Part shown: positions 20,540-31,562 of the stretch, piece after piece
Position numbering within the stretch: the first letter of the stretch is position 1
Layout: each line of letters opens with the position of its first letter
NCBI GenBank assembly: GCA_963680875.1
Contig: OY804585.1
Coordinates: 26,678,186 to 26,742,185 of the forward strand
DNA from: Bathymodiolus brooksi
Taxonomy: Eukaryota; Mollusca; Bivalvia; Mytilida; Modiolidae
Direction: 5' to 3'
DNA: 64,000 nt
Program-made: the position numbers and the translations under genes
The notes under the pieces: model-generated
Told to the model about the DNA's origin: nothing
The model's database searches: none
What the model saw: the letters and a program-made list of their open reading frames with translations, nothing else

Positions 20540-21442
20540 ATGATTTGGAAAATACAGAAGAAAAGTAAGTTGAATAGTGAAAAGATAGGGAAAATGTGGA
20601 AGAAAGTTAAGTTGAATAATGAAATGATATGGAAAATATGGAAGAAAAGTAAGATGAATAGTGAAATGATATGGAAAATATCAAAGAAAGGCAAGTTGAA
20701 TAGTGAAAAGATATGAAAAATATGGAAGAAACCCAAGTTAAATAGTGAAAAGATATGGAAAATACAGAAGAAAAGTAGAGAAAATATGGAAGAAAGATAA
20801 GTTGAAGAGTGAAATGATATGGAAAATATGGAAGAAAAGTAAGTTGAATAGTGAAAAGATATGGAAAATATCAAAGAAAGGCAAGTTGAATAGTGAAAAG
20901 ATATGGAAAATATGGAAGAAACCCAAGTTGGATAGTGAAAAGATATGGAAAATACAGAAGAAAACTAAGTTGAATAGTGAAAAGATATGGAAAATATGGA
21001 AGAAAAGTAAGTTGAAATGTGAAATGATAAGAAAATATGGAAGAAAAGTAAGTTGAAAGTGAAAAGATATGAACAATATGGAAGAAAGGCAAGTTGAATA
21101 GTGAAAAGATATGAAAAATATATGAACGAAAAGTAGGTTGAATAGTGAAATGATATGGAAAATACAGAAGAAAAGTAAGTTGAATAGTGAAAAGATTTGG
21201 AAATTTTGGAAGAAAAGTAAGTCGAATAGTAAAATGATTAGGAAAATATGGAAGCAAAATAAGTTGAATAGTGAAATGCTATGGAAAATATGGAAAAAAG
21301 ATAAGTTGAATAGTGATAAGATATGGAGAATATGGCAGAAAGGGAAGTTGAATGGTGAACAGATATGGAAAATGCGGAAGAAAAGTAGGTTGAATTGTGA
21401 AATGATATAGAAAATATGGAAGAAAGGTAAGTTGAAATGTGA
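20540..21442. repeat. 42-bp satellite, block 2
   Basis: Same 42-bp unit as block 1 (AAGTAAGTTGAATAGTGAAA, GATATGGAAAATA), about 21 copies, with the same purine strand bias. A variant unit with ATATCAAAGAAAGG occurs at 20,678 and 20,868, and ATGGAAGAAACCCAAGTT follows one unit later in both, showing an internal duplication of about 190 bp. Confidence 0.92.
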
Positions 21443-21639
21443 ACTCAAACTAACAATTCACGTCAGGAAGCAGTTCGTGCCTAATGGACATTGCATCTTA
21501 CGAAGATAGGAGTGACCCTGAGTCTTTACGAATGAAAAGAACTGAAAAAGACCATATATTTATTTGAAGAAAGAGAGACAGAACTGAGGACAATAAACAA
21601 TAAAGTGACTGGAGAAAATTAAATGAAAGATATCCAGAG

Positions 21640-21785
21640 CAGCAGCAGCAGCCATACACACTTACCCCCAGAGCAGCAACCGCCGCCGCAGCAGCAGCAG
21701 CAGCCATATACACTTACCCCAGAGAAGCAGCACCATCAGCAGCCGCCGCCGCCACCACCGCCACCGCAGAAGCGGCAGCAATAGC
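21640..21785. repeat. CAG/CCG trinucleotide-rich compound microsatellite
   Basis: GAGCAGCAGCAGCAGCC, ACACTTACCCC and CAGAG are repeated twice (about 21,637-21,672 and 21,689-21,727), then CAGCAGCCGCCGCCGCCACC follows. One plus frame reads Gln/Ala/Pro-rich, and a minus frame reads poly-Ala/Cys. A 28-codon plus frame starting ATGGACATTGCATCTTACG at 21,483 precedes it, but no gene model can be supported. Confidence 0.75.
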
Positions 21786-22129
21786 GTTGAAATTCCACCC
21801 AAAACACGTTACAAACAAAAAGAAAACGAAACACATTATGAAAATATCACACATTAACGTAAACATGTATGACAAAACTGCAACAAGTCAACAAAATAGT
21901 GATTAAAATGTTGAATAAACACGAAACTTAGAGGATGGAATCAAGAAACGTCGTTATAGATAGAAAGTTCACGAAAAAATATAGCAAAAACGAACAATTA
22001 ATGAATAAAACGTTAAAAGATCTCTGAAAATATAACAGAAATGCAACGCGGACGTGATAGACTACTTGGAGTATATATCGAACCTATCCGAAAACACCGT
22101 AGGTGAAAACCATTATTGAAGGCGCTAAT

Positions 22130-22655
22130 AAAATGGCGGTCTCTATTAATATACCATGAACAATATATTAAGGACGGCAAAGTTCTTGCCCACTTGGGGT
22201 TTATATCAAAGGTATTGCCTTTAACTGACTTAAGTACCTGGGTGGGTTTCTGCACCTCAAACCCACAACAGGGTGTCAAATATCAACTTTGATATTTGAA
22301 TATTTTTTTTTGTGGAGGAGGGTCTCTATAAATATCCCATGAAAAATATATTAAGGACGGCAAAGTTCTTGCCCACTTGGGGTGTAGATCAAAGATATTG
22401 CCTGGTCTTTTAACTGATTTAAGTGCCTGGGTCTCAAGCTCACAGCAGGGTGTCAAATATCAACTTTGATATTTGAATTATTTTTTGTGTGGAGTGGGGT
22501 CTCTATAAATATCCCATGAAAAATATATTAAGGACGGCAAAGTTCTTGCCCACTTGGGGTTTAAGTCAAAGGTATTGCCCGGGCCGTTAACTGACTCAAG
22601 TGCCTGGGTGGGTTTCTGCATCACAAGCCCACAGCAGGGTGTAACATATCAACTA
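22130..22655. repeat. About 180-bp tandem repeat, three copies
   Basis: CCATGAANAATATATTAAGG, ACGGCAAAGTTCTTGCCCAC, TTGGGGT, then CAGGGTGTNA and ATATCAACTTTGATATTTGA recur at about 22,154, 22,336 and 22,514 (steps of 182 and 178 bp). The third copy runs into the inverted repeat at 22,655. Confidence 0.88.
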
Positions 22656-22855
22656 GAAATATTTCCTGTATGCCCCGATGTCGATTCATTGTGTTGAACT
22701 TGCATTTACAGTAATATATTTGCTATTGGTCGTTAGAAATCTTTAAAAGTACATTTTACTCCTATTATTTGTTTTGGTTTTGAGACATATCGCCTTATTG
22801 GTCGCTAGCTTAGTGGTCGCTAGAAATTGGTCGCTAGCTGGTTCTTTTGTTGGAG
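22655..22855. repeat. Dispersed repeat, inverted relative to 8,120-8,340
   Basis: CCGATGTCGATTCATTGTGT, TGCATTTACAGTAATATATT, GAGACATATCGCCTTATTGG and TCGCTAGAAATTGGTCGCTA are the reverse complement of the left copy. Confidence 0.75.
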
Positions 22856-22859
22856 TCAG

Positions 22860-23840
22860 TGTAAGTGTCATGTTTTAAATTTTGTTTTCTTTATTTTGAG
22901 AAAACGTGCCTTGTGTACTTTAAATAGCACTATACAGGCTAAGAAATCAGAAAAGGTGTTTAAAACACATTCAAGAATTATGAAACAACGTTACCAAACC
23001 TAAAAAGATAATTAAATCTAAAGGATGCTCTGCATAAAGAGTCATTGTCATATGTTTTCAAATTTTAATGATATTTTTCTATATTGAGAAAATCGTGCCT
23101 CGTTTAATTTAAATAACACTAGATAGAGTTAGATTAAAAACAAATTCCAGATTACTGAAACAAACGTTACCGAAATAGGAAAATTCTACAAGATAACTGT
23201 CATTATTACATGTTCTCAATTGTTTTTCTTTAAGTAATTTTTCAAAAGGTCTGACACTCAAATTATTTATTTTACATTATCTTACCCAAAGTTGTGAGCA
23301 AAAAGTGGTAAAAAAATGAAATTTACGTTACTTTTTGGTACCTTTGTCAAAAGAACTCACCATGTAATGCTACAGCATACCAAAAAATTACTGCGATATT
23401 TGATAAAAATTATTGTTGCTTCCAAAATTCAATTATTGTGATGATATTTATCAAACTCTTTAATTTCAACTTTAACTCATTTACATATTTATTGCGTGTT
23501 CCAATAGCCACATAAAGATATACAACCATGGCTGTCGGTCTCGGCGGTCAAGTTCATTGTAATTGTCGATTTTTCGTCTCCCGTTAAGTCTGCTTCTCAA
23601 ATATAGAGCACCCGTCTTTACGAATCAATAGTTGAACCAAATATTGACAACAAAACACACCCACAACATTGAAATACGATTAAGTATAACATTAAATATA
23701 TGAAACAATATTTTTTCATTGCTTCGAGTTTGTTTCATTTCATAGGGAAAGGGTACAAAATAGAATTACCATGCTGTTCTATATATTTATGTTCTATTTC
23801 ACATGTTTACCCGAACATAACACATTTCTTTTCTTTACTG
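22860..23840. other. AT-rich spacer, no gene recognised
   Basis: A loosely repeated pair (TTTTAAATTTTGTTTTCTTT with TTGAGAAAACGTGCCT at 22,875; CAAATTTTAATGATATTTTT with TTGAGAAAATCGTGCCT at 23,060) suggests an old duplication of about 190 bp. Nothing else is visible. Confidence 0.4.
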
Positions 23841-23847
23841 GGCTAAA

Positions 23848-24000
23848 TAACAAAGACAAATATATTTTTGGGATGCCGAGCTTACAGAAACAGTCGACCA
23901 ACATTTAATAAACTCATATAATATATTTAAACAGATAATTTTCATGTACACCGGTAAATAATTTTGATTTGATAGCTGTTTTGTCACAATAAAAGTCATG
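23848..24000 (+). repeat. Direct relative of 8,375-8,461/9,834-9,875 (empty site)
   Basis: AACAAAGACAAATATATTTT, GCCGAGCTTACA, TTTTCATGTACACCGGTAAA and TTTTGTCACAATAAAAGTCA align with the sequence flanking the TA element at 8,462-9,831, but without the element. This is what defines the element's ends. Confidence 0.65.
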
Positions 24001-24004
24001 AGTC

Positions 24005-24955
24005 CGGTTCACATGAAGACATCTCTCACAAATCTACAAAATATAGATACAGAATATTAGAAATTATAACAATAATGTTTCACTATTAATAAAAAACAAC
24101 AAAAAAAACCAACTAAAAATAAATAAAATCTAAACCCTGCGAATCACATTTACTTACTAATTACTATAATTTCGTTATATCTTTCTATTTTTAAAATTGT
24201 ATATTTATAGCAAACTTGGCAGATGTTTTCTGTTCAGCTGTAAGCTCTCGAATGACTAAATTCCCGCCATGAACCCGACCGGGTAGACTTTCTACCACGA
24301 GAAACACGTGCGTATTCATAGCCTAGTTAGAATTATTTAGCCCTGTACCGAAAAGAAATTTATATTGCACTACGGTTTTGATTTCTCTGCTATAAGATTG
24401 GGTTACCTGGTTTTCTCCGCTTGTTTTTGTTGGGAGAATAAAACGAAGATAATTTCCAGTTAAATGTCATTTATTAAATGACGTAATACAAGTAAACTAA
24501 CAAGCATAAACATATTAGTAAAATAAGGGAGTGAAGTAAAAACCAAGTATCAAATAAAAGTACAAAGTTGCTCATTGACACTTCACTCCCTTGCGAAATG
24601 TATAATTCCCCAAAACAAAAAGGGGTAATACTATTTTACAAACACCCAACTGGTAGGCAGATGGTAGGGATTATAAAGGGGAGCTCCCGGGGTGTTACTT
24701 TGTGTGGATATATTGTCTGGAATATAAAGATAAAGTATAGGGAATTTTAGCCATATTCTCCGTTAGAACCATCCACATTTAAGCCTGGACATCCATCTCT
24801 TTAAACTATTCGGTAGACGAGACTAAAACATGTGTGTACATTTTAATGCATTATCTCTAGCTATGCATGGTTTTATTATTTCCCTTCAGCATTTTAATTT
24901 TATATATCAAGTGTCAAACAACCTGAACTTACATGTAAATATCAGCATAATAATC
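24005..24955. other. AT-rich spacer, no gene recognised
   Basis: A small GC-richer patch at 24,240-24,330 (ATTCCCGCCATGAACCCGAC, GAGAAACACGTGCG) is the only feature of note. No gene was recognised. Confidence 0.35.
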
Positions 24956-24959
24956 ATCT

Positions 24960-25110
24960 AAATAGAGGAAGGGCGACCGTAAGCTAATTGGACCAATTGC
25001 TCCCAATTGGGCTCCACCCTGGAGTTATCTACTCTCTGTTGTTCAAGTATACACAATATACTGCAGGTTTTACAGAGAACAATTAGCCCCGGCACCTCCT
25101 AAGACCAGCC
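24960..25110. repeat. Dispersed repeat shared with window end
   Basis: CTAATTGGACCAATTGCTCC and GAGTTATCTACTCTCTGTTG, TTCAAGTATACAC resemble 63,935-64,000 (ACTAATTGGTCCCCGCG, GATTTATCTACTATCTGTAG, TTCAAGTACAC). A diverged dispersed repeat of unknown class. Confidence 0.5.
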
Positions 25111-25439
25111 CTGAATAGAGGGTTATGGTTATAAGGCATTGTTAGTGTTTTATTGGCATTCGAAGCAATTTTTCAGCTATACATTGACTATACAAGACTT
25201 CAATGAATGAGAGTCGAAAGCCGGAACAGTTATTACAAATCTAACCCGTGAAACCCCGCTTCTCCCCATTCGCGGTTGGTGTCTTCATGTTGATATCGGG
25301 GAGCGAAGACCTACGTCAATGCAGTCATATAAGCTTGTGGTAGAAGTCAACGGTATTAACAATGGCCCTCCATGACCTGTTTAAATAGAATGTTTGATGA
25401 ATTATCTATTATACAAAGGGTTGTATTACGAATCACTTT

Positions 25440-25665
25440 CATAATAAACGTTAGAGAATACCGAAGGGGCAATCAAAAATGGAAAATCCAGAAAAACTGG
25501 TAACATAGGGTACACAATGCAAAATAAAAACAAAACAAAAATACAACACAATAAGTGTTAGACACCACTATACCCAAAAAAGATAAATAACGTAAATAAG
25601 ACATGAATCCTCCTAGAAACAACTGGAGGTAAAGACGAACCGAACATTGTTTTTATGAGGAAATC
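25440..25665 (-). repeat. Mussel-type dispersed repeat, reverse orientation
   Basis: GAATACCGAAGGGGCAATCA, ACTGGTAACATAGGGTACAC, GACACCACTATACCCAAA and AACGTAAATAAGACATGAAT match 54,100-54,260 closely, and more loosely the reverse complement of 63,290-63,475. I recognise the family from memory as ubiquitous in mussels. Confidence 0.6.
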
Positions 25666-25669
25666 GTAA

Positions 25670-26570
25670 CGGACATCACAACACAAAACTCAGAACGTAA
25701 AGACTCATAATACACAAAAAAACTATGAAAAAATCAGTAATCGGCGAACCATCATCTAATCATAATCCAATACGTAAATAATACAGTGGTCTGAAGATAG
25801 TAATGTTTTATTATAATACATTAAAAAACAAAATTTGATTCATTCTCGTTTTACTATTCTTGCATTTCACATGTTGCACTCATAAGTTAAAAGTTAAAAG
25901 GTCACTTTGCACAGGTTATTTGGGATAGGAAATTATAATCACTTTTAAGTGTGAGACGCCCAATAGGTAATAGTGGTTTTTATATAGACATAATTTATAT
26001 TATGATTGTGTTTAGGAAGATTTATTAGAAGTGTATTTTATACATAGGTGATCACTAAAAGATGACTCAAAATTGACTTCAGGTAAAACTTTAAATGAGA
26101 CAATAATTATACTCTATCATTTCGAACCAGACAGGTAAAATCGAGTTATTCCCCCTACATCGGCATTTAAAAACTAGTTACATAGTCCACAGTTAAGTTT
26201 TTGATTCAGTTATTTGCTCTCATGTACGAGTAGTACGGTATTCTCCACAAACGACGCATTCATTTGCATCCCATTCTAAAGGCAAGTTGATTTTTCAGTC
26301 TTTTTGGTATGGGGGGATACCCTGGAACAGAGAAACTGTCTTTTCTTTGACTTTTCTTTGACTTTTCTTTTACCATTACCAAGAGTAACACAACAGGTGC
26401 TACAAACAGCAAAAGTGAAGATCGGCGAGAAATAAACATGGAAACGTGTTGTGGCTTTCTTTGACAGGTGCCTGTTTGTGTTCTTCTTCATAATTTCGTC
26501 TATCACGACAGTCGTGTTCTTTGTTGCTGTAATGTACTAATTACAAATTCAGGGAGGAGTGTTGCAATAT
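25670..26570. other. Spacer, no gene recognised
   Basis: A triplicated short motif (CTTTTCTTTGA) at 26,340-26,367 is the only pattern noticed. No supported gene. Confidence 0.35.
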
Positions 26571-26584
26571 TCAATTGCAAAATG

Positions 26585-26850
26585 GTTTGGTTTGGTTTTG
26601 TTTTATGGTGTTTAACACCATTTTCAACAATATTTCAGTTATATCGTGGTGGCTAGTGTTATTGGTGGAGAAACCCGGAGTACCTAGAGAAAACCATAGA
26701 ACTGTCGCAAGTCACTGACAAACTTTATCACAAAATGTTGTACACCTCGCCCTGATCGAGATTCGAACTCACAACATCAGTGGTTGGTGAGCACTGATTG
26801 CATTGGTAGTTGTAAATCCAACTACCATACGATCACGACCACGACGGCCC
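26585..26850 (-). mobile_element. Full-length Meta-type SINE, reverse orientation
   Basis: Flanked by near-perfect 13-bp duplications (CAATTGCAAAATG at 26,572 and CAATTGTAAAATG at 26,851). On the minus strand it opens GGGCCGTCGTGGTCGTGATC, has the B box GAGTTCGAATCTCG, the middle CTAGGTACTCCGGGTTTCTC and the tail GATATAACTGAAATATTGTT then GGTGTTAAACACCATAAAAC. Head, conserved middle and tail are all present, making it the best reference copy in the window. Confidence 0.9.
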
Positions 26851-27075
26851 CAATTGTAAAATGAGATACAAAAATGTATATAGAAAATGGATACAAATAT
26901 AATATAAAAATAATTTTACCCAAAAAAGTCCATTAGACACTTCACTTGACCTGGAGATATTTTTTGTAATGAACATTCTTACGATTGTTGGAAGGCACAT
27001 TTTAAATACAAAAATGTATATATATACGAGCTCCTCCACAGGATTAACAGGTGTACAACGCGTTAAGTGTCTTTC

Positions 27076-27535
27076 TGAGTCATATGTCCTATTGTCTATT
27101 GTTATATTCATGCATGTTTACCAATGTCACATATATATGAACGTGATAGCGAAAAAAAAACCATATTAAACTTTAGCAGAAAGTGATAAAAAATTATATT
27201 GAACTATAAAAGGAAATTTTAGATAATATGAATAACTTTCACAACTGAAACTGATGAACAATTAGATGTTAAGGTATAACACATCGTACCACTCGAGTAT
27301 TAGACAGCTAAATAATGGAGGTATATGTAAGTATATCATTCAGTTATATAATTTTAAAATAAATGCCTTTGAATTTTTCCTAATGTTATATTGCACATTG
27401 AAATACATAAAAATTATATTTTTATAGTAAATTAATACAAAGCCATACAGAGAGAAACATTACTATGGTAAAAATGACCAAATTAAAGAAGTGTTGAATA
27501 TAAGGTAATGTATACTATTTGGAAGGTTTTATGGC
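27076..27535. repeat. 460-bp direct duplication, copy 1 (uninterrupted)
   Basis: TGAGTCATATGTCCTATTGT, TCATGCATGTTTACCAATGT, CAACTGAAACTGATGAACAA and CATACAGAGAGAAACATTA recur at 28,288-28,310 joined to 31,122-31,562. Copies are about 90 percent or more alike by eye. This copy is the empty site for the 2,806-bp element. Confidence 0.88.
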
Positions 27536-27630
27536 ACATACATCTATGCCACAAGTTTGTAGAAATGTTCGTGTGTGTAATAATTGCTGCAAGCTTTCAG
27601 CAAAGATTTAGAAGAAGCCTGTACTCAGTC

Positions 27631-27752
27631 CTGATATGTCTCTCTGATATGTCTCTCTGATATGTCTCTGATGTGTCTCTCTGATATGTCTCTCTGATAT
27701 GTCTCTCTGATGTGTCTCTCTGATATGTCTCTCTGATATGTCTCTCTGATGA
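27631..27752. repeat. 13-bp microsatellite (CTGATATGTCTCT)
   Basis: About nine tandem copies of CTGATATGTCTCT with interspersed GTG variants. It is immediately followed by a reverse family-C repeat fragment (GAAGGTTATTCCAGAAATGC at about 27,753-27,815), so it may have grown from that element's end. Confidence 0.88.
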
Positions 27753-29315
27753 AGGTTATTCCAGAAATGCGTCGTCTTCACTATATTAGATATTTACGTT
27801 TTTATTACGTCTGGTAATTTACAGTTTGTTTTAACTTTTACATTTCAATGTCTGATCTGCATATAAAAATGCAAAATATGAGGATACTTTTCACCAGAAA
27901 TTACTTTTTTTCTTCAATCTGTCACGTATTTTATGAATAAAATACTGTTTTTTTGAAGTTCTGACCTTAATATCAATTTAAATATTACGGCTTAATTTTT
28001 TATAATAGTGCATACAAATTGTTCGCAAGGTAAATGATTTTCATAAAACACAGATGCAATTCACATTTCCTTTTTACCTGTCGTTCGGTTATCAGCTATT
28101 AAAACAATGTTAAATGATTTGAGTATGCTAAGTTACTATTTTCAAATTATCATATGGTCAAATTATTCATCCTTGGTTCAAAAAACCCCCCCAAAAAACC
28201 CACCAAAAAACCCACGATTGATTACGATCTTTTCCTTTGTGCCATCAAGTGTTGGTTACCGACGACGCTGATTCAAGCGTTATATTTGTTTCTGAGTCAT
28301 ATGTCCTATTCACTGTCGTCAAAGAGCTCCGGCCGGAATTGATCTGTCATCTTCCGGTACAAGTCAATTAGGCATGTTTGACATACAGGCGACGACAAAA
28401 AGTAAATATTATGATCATATAGTATTATTATATCTTGAATCCAGAAGATGTCGTTATCGGTCGATTATTTTTGCTTGTTTTTACCTATATATTACTGTAG
28501 TTATCTTCATCGATTACTCAGATATAGATAAAATGATGGACATAAACAATGAAAAATGCTAATAATGAGATTGAAATCATAAAATAAAGCTATAAAAAGT
28601 AGTTTATATATGTAATTAAAGTACACAAACCCTTTGTTATGCTTATTTACATGATAGTTTGCACTGGCGTGCCACCATGAATAGTTTTAGACTTACTACA
28701 GTAAAAAACACAATGCGTATTTACGTACATTCGTTCCGGCTCTGTCAGCCACTACTTTCCGGTTGGGTCGCAAAAATTGTGTTTCAGCTGTTGACAGTTG
28801 ACTGTAAAAAATTGAAAGAATAGCGAAAACAGCTCAATATCACAATTATGTTTCATTTCTGTAATTTATTTAAGGTTCATTATAACACTTGTCAAGGGTA
28901 TGTTCGACTTGCAAATTGATAAAAAGAATGAAAAACACAAAAATTGTCTTCAATGAATAAAAGTTGTGAAAAAAACCCAACAGCACATAGTCAAAATATT
29001 TTACATGTGGATGTTTTGTATAACATTAAAAGGAAGAAATACAAAACGGTTTGTGCAGAATTGGCATTCACCAAGTCACCTTCGACAGAATGGTCATGAT
29101 TTTGTATAGAACTTATAATTCTTTTTCTTTATTTGCCATACAGTTGAATTATTGCAATATTCAAAGAGTGTTTGATCAAAAGTAGGAACTCTCACTGTTT
29201 ATATAGATATCAAGTAACTCTTATTGTTTTGGATTGATTTTTGTTTTCAAATAATATATTGAAGGACAATAAGAAATTTTGATTACAAAAATTAATACAA
29301 ATTAAATAAAAATAG

Positions 29316-29530
29316 GGAACCGCATCGGTAGCGTAATGGTTAGCGTGCTCGCCTCGATTGCGATAGATTGTGGGTACGAGTCGCGGTCTTGTCAAACAAA
29401 AGAATATAAAATTGGTATTTGTTGCTTCTCCGCTAAGAATGAAGCATTAAGGAGAAAGAGCAAAGACTGGTTGGCTCGGAATCAGAATAATGTGTCTGAG
29501 TGGAGCGACATATCTACTCAATGACTGTTG
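29316..29530 (+). mobile_element. SINE family B, most complete copy
   Basis: Head CCGCATCGGTAGCGTAATGG, GTTAGCGTGCTCGCCTCG, then the B box GGGTACGAGTCGC; body AAAATTGGTATTTGTTGCTT, GAAGCATTAAGGAGAAAGAG, GGCTCGGAATCAGAATAATG and GAGTGGAGCGACATAT. It is nested in the 2.8-kb element. The plus-strand 62-codon frame here is a by-product. Confidence 0.78.
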
Positions 29531-29575
29531 TTAGCTCACCTAGAAACAGTAACAGGATTTATGCTTATAAGCTAA

Positions 29576-29715
29576 TAAACTTATAAGCGCGGACTTCACA
29601 GAGGACACAATCAAAAATGATAAGAACAACGCTTGTTTCTGCTCTTTTTAGACAATTTGATAGTTTCTTTGGGGCGATTGATACAATATACGTACATTGT
29701 CGGAAAATATATAAT
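29576..29715 (+). repeat. Dispersed repeat, partner of 5,806-5,960
   Basis: AACTTATAAGCGCGGACTTC, TTTCTGCTCTTTTTAGACAA and ACAATATACGTACATTGTCG match the 5.8-kb copy in order. Confidence 0.65.
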
Positions 29716-31116
29716 TCATTTCCACTCGCTGCGAAACAGGTAAGAAAAACTCGTCAAAACTCGTATATATAAATTTTATATTTTCGACAATGTATATATA
29801 TATTATCTATTTTTTTTCTCCCTCGTTTCACTCCTCAGAAAATATTTTTTTATTAACTAAAATAATGTCTCGAAACAGTGTAGGGTTGTGCGTTCGTTAC
29901 AAGATCGCATAACATTTATTATAAATATATATCAACATAACAAATTCATTCAGTCTGTCATTTCTATTCCCCCCCCAAAAATGCAAAATATATACCAGTG
30001 ATTGAAATTCTTTTGGCATTAATATTGGTGGATGGGCGGGGGACTATAACATCCAAAGAACGAACTTTTGTCGTATTATAACTTGTAACGAACTTTGCAT
30101 TAATCGAGTACACCTAACATTTTCTTTGTATACAAACTGCCAAAATCGTCCGTGCGGAAAGGAATTCAATACTACAGCCTTTGTTAATTTGCTTATCTGT
30201 AATGTTAATGTAAACATTATACTGTGAAGAAACTTAAATATCGTATCCATGAAGTTATTTCCACAGAGTGACATACTTCGTTATCAACGAGTATAAAATT
30301 AAAATAGTGCGTTATAAAAAGAATCTCTCACTACTCAATTGATGCGCCTGGACAGTTACTTAAAGTGAGTGTAGCGTATTGAGCACCAACCGTGATGTCA
30401 GTGCCACAAAAACCATTAAAAAAAATCAAGTGTTCGCGACAGTAGCAATTTAACATAGAAACAACGATTTTTTTATTGTACAAAGTAGCTGAAATTAGCA
30501 GCCATGGCGAATATTCATACTATGGATCAGTATTTATCGCCTTTGAGATATTTCCTAATCATAACTATTGTTGAATTGCAATATAATGCTCAATAACAAT
30601 AAGATCAGTGGTATTTACATACTGACAAACCCGGTTATTTATAAATGACCCAACCGGTTTGTATACATGTTAACATTTTGACCAAGCCGGATTTCAAAAA
30701 CATCTGTTGACATCATGTTTTAGGGTATAACTAGTTACTAATTGACTTTTCATCAACAAAATAGTATTTTTAAGTAAAATCAATCATTCATCAATATTTT
30801 TTTCTTTTTGGGCAACATTTAATTCATTCGTAAATGCAAGATATAGCGATATTTCAGTTGATTGTAATGATTTTGAAGCCGGATTCTTTATAATTTATAG
30901 AAAAATCAAATTTTACACTGAAAAAATAAATGATATTTGGACAAAAAATGAAATTAATAATAATAACAATCATAAAGCATCATAATTCAAAACATTATAT
31001 ACACAGTATATTTATAAATACTTACGATAATTATCCGTGTCTGCTTTAAAAATACCGCTTTAAAATATCCCGGATGTTGACCAAACATTTTCGATCGGAG
31101 CTCTTTGACGACAGTG

Positions 31117-31562
31117 CTATTGTCTATTGCTATATTCATGCATGTTTACCAATGTCATATATATTAACGTGATAGCAAAACAAAACCATATTAAGCCTTA
31201 ACAGAAAGTGATACAAAAAAATTCTATTGAACTATAAAAGGAAGTTTTAGATAATATGAATAACTTTCACAACGGAAACTGATGAACAATCAGATGTTAA
31301 CGTATAACACATAGTACCACTCGAGGGTTAGACAGCTAAATAATGGAGGTATATGTAAGTATATCATTCAGTTGAATAATTTACAAATACATGCCTTTGA
31401 ATTTTTCCAAATGTTATATTGCACATTGAAATACATGTATATAAAAATGAAAATTTTATAGTAAATTAATACAAAGCCATACAGAGAGAAACATTAATAT
31501 GATTAAAAATGACAAAATTAAAGAAGTGTTGAATAAAAGGTAATGTATACTTTTTGAAAGGT
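31117..31562. repeat. 460-bp direct duplication, copy 2 (right part)
   Basis: Continuation of the sequence interrupted at 28,310: CTATTGTCTATTGCTATATT through GAAGTGTTGAATAAAAGGTA. It ends just before the 39-bp satellite. Confidence 0.85.

Larger units (their letters stand above)
28311..31116. mobile_element. 2.8-kb DNA element with CACTGTC inverted ends, 5-bp target duplication
   Basis: The left end CACTGTCGTCAAAGAGCTCC and right end GGAGCTCTTTGACGACAGTG are perfect inverted repeats (21 bp counting one further G/C pair). CTATT flanks both ends (28,306-28,310 and 31,117-31,121). The homologous locus at 27,090 has a single CTATT, so ends and duplication are fixed. The interior carries a family-B SINE and a dispersed repeat and no transposase frame above 80 codons, so it is non-autonomous. 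A 5-bp target duplication with CAC-starting ends is typical of the Transib/RAG-like superfamily; hAT (8 bp), Harbinger (3 bp) and mariner (TA) do not fit. The superfamily call is inference. Confidence 0.85.

Noticed and set aside
18281..21448. Phe/Ile/Ser-rich minus-strand frame of 500 codons and Lys/Trp-rich plus frames
   Set aside because: Produced by a 42-bp satellite divisible by 3; peptide is pure repeat and no splice or start context supports it.
21498..21713. Ala/Cys-rich minus-strand frame
   Set aside because: Generated by the CAG/CCG microsatellite; rest of the frame has no recognisable domain.
28311..31116. hAT assignment for the CACTG-ended element
   Set aside because: hAT elements make 8-bp target duplications and usually begin CAG; here the duplication is 5 bp.
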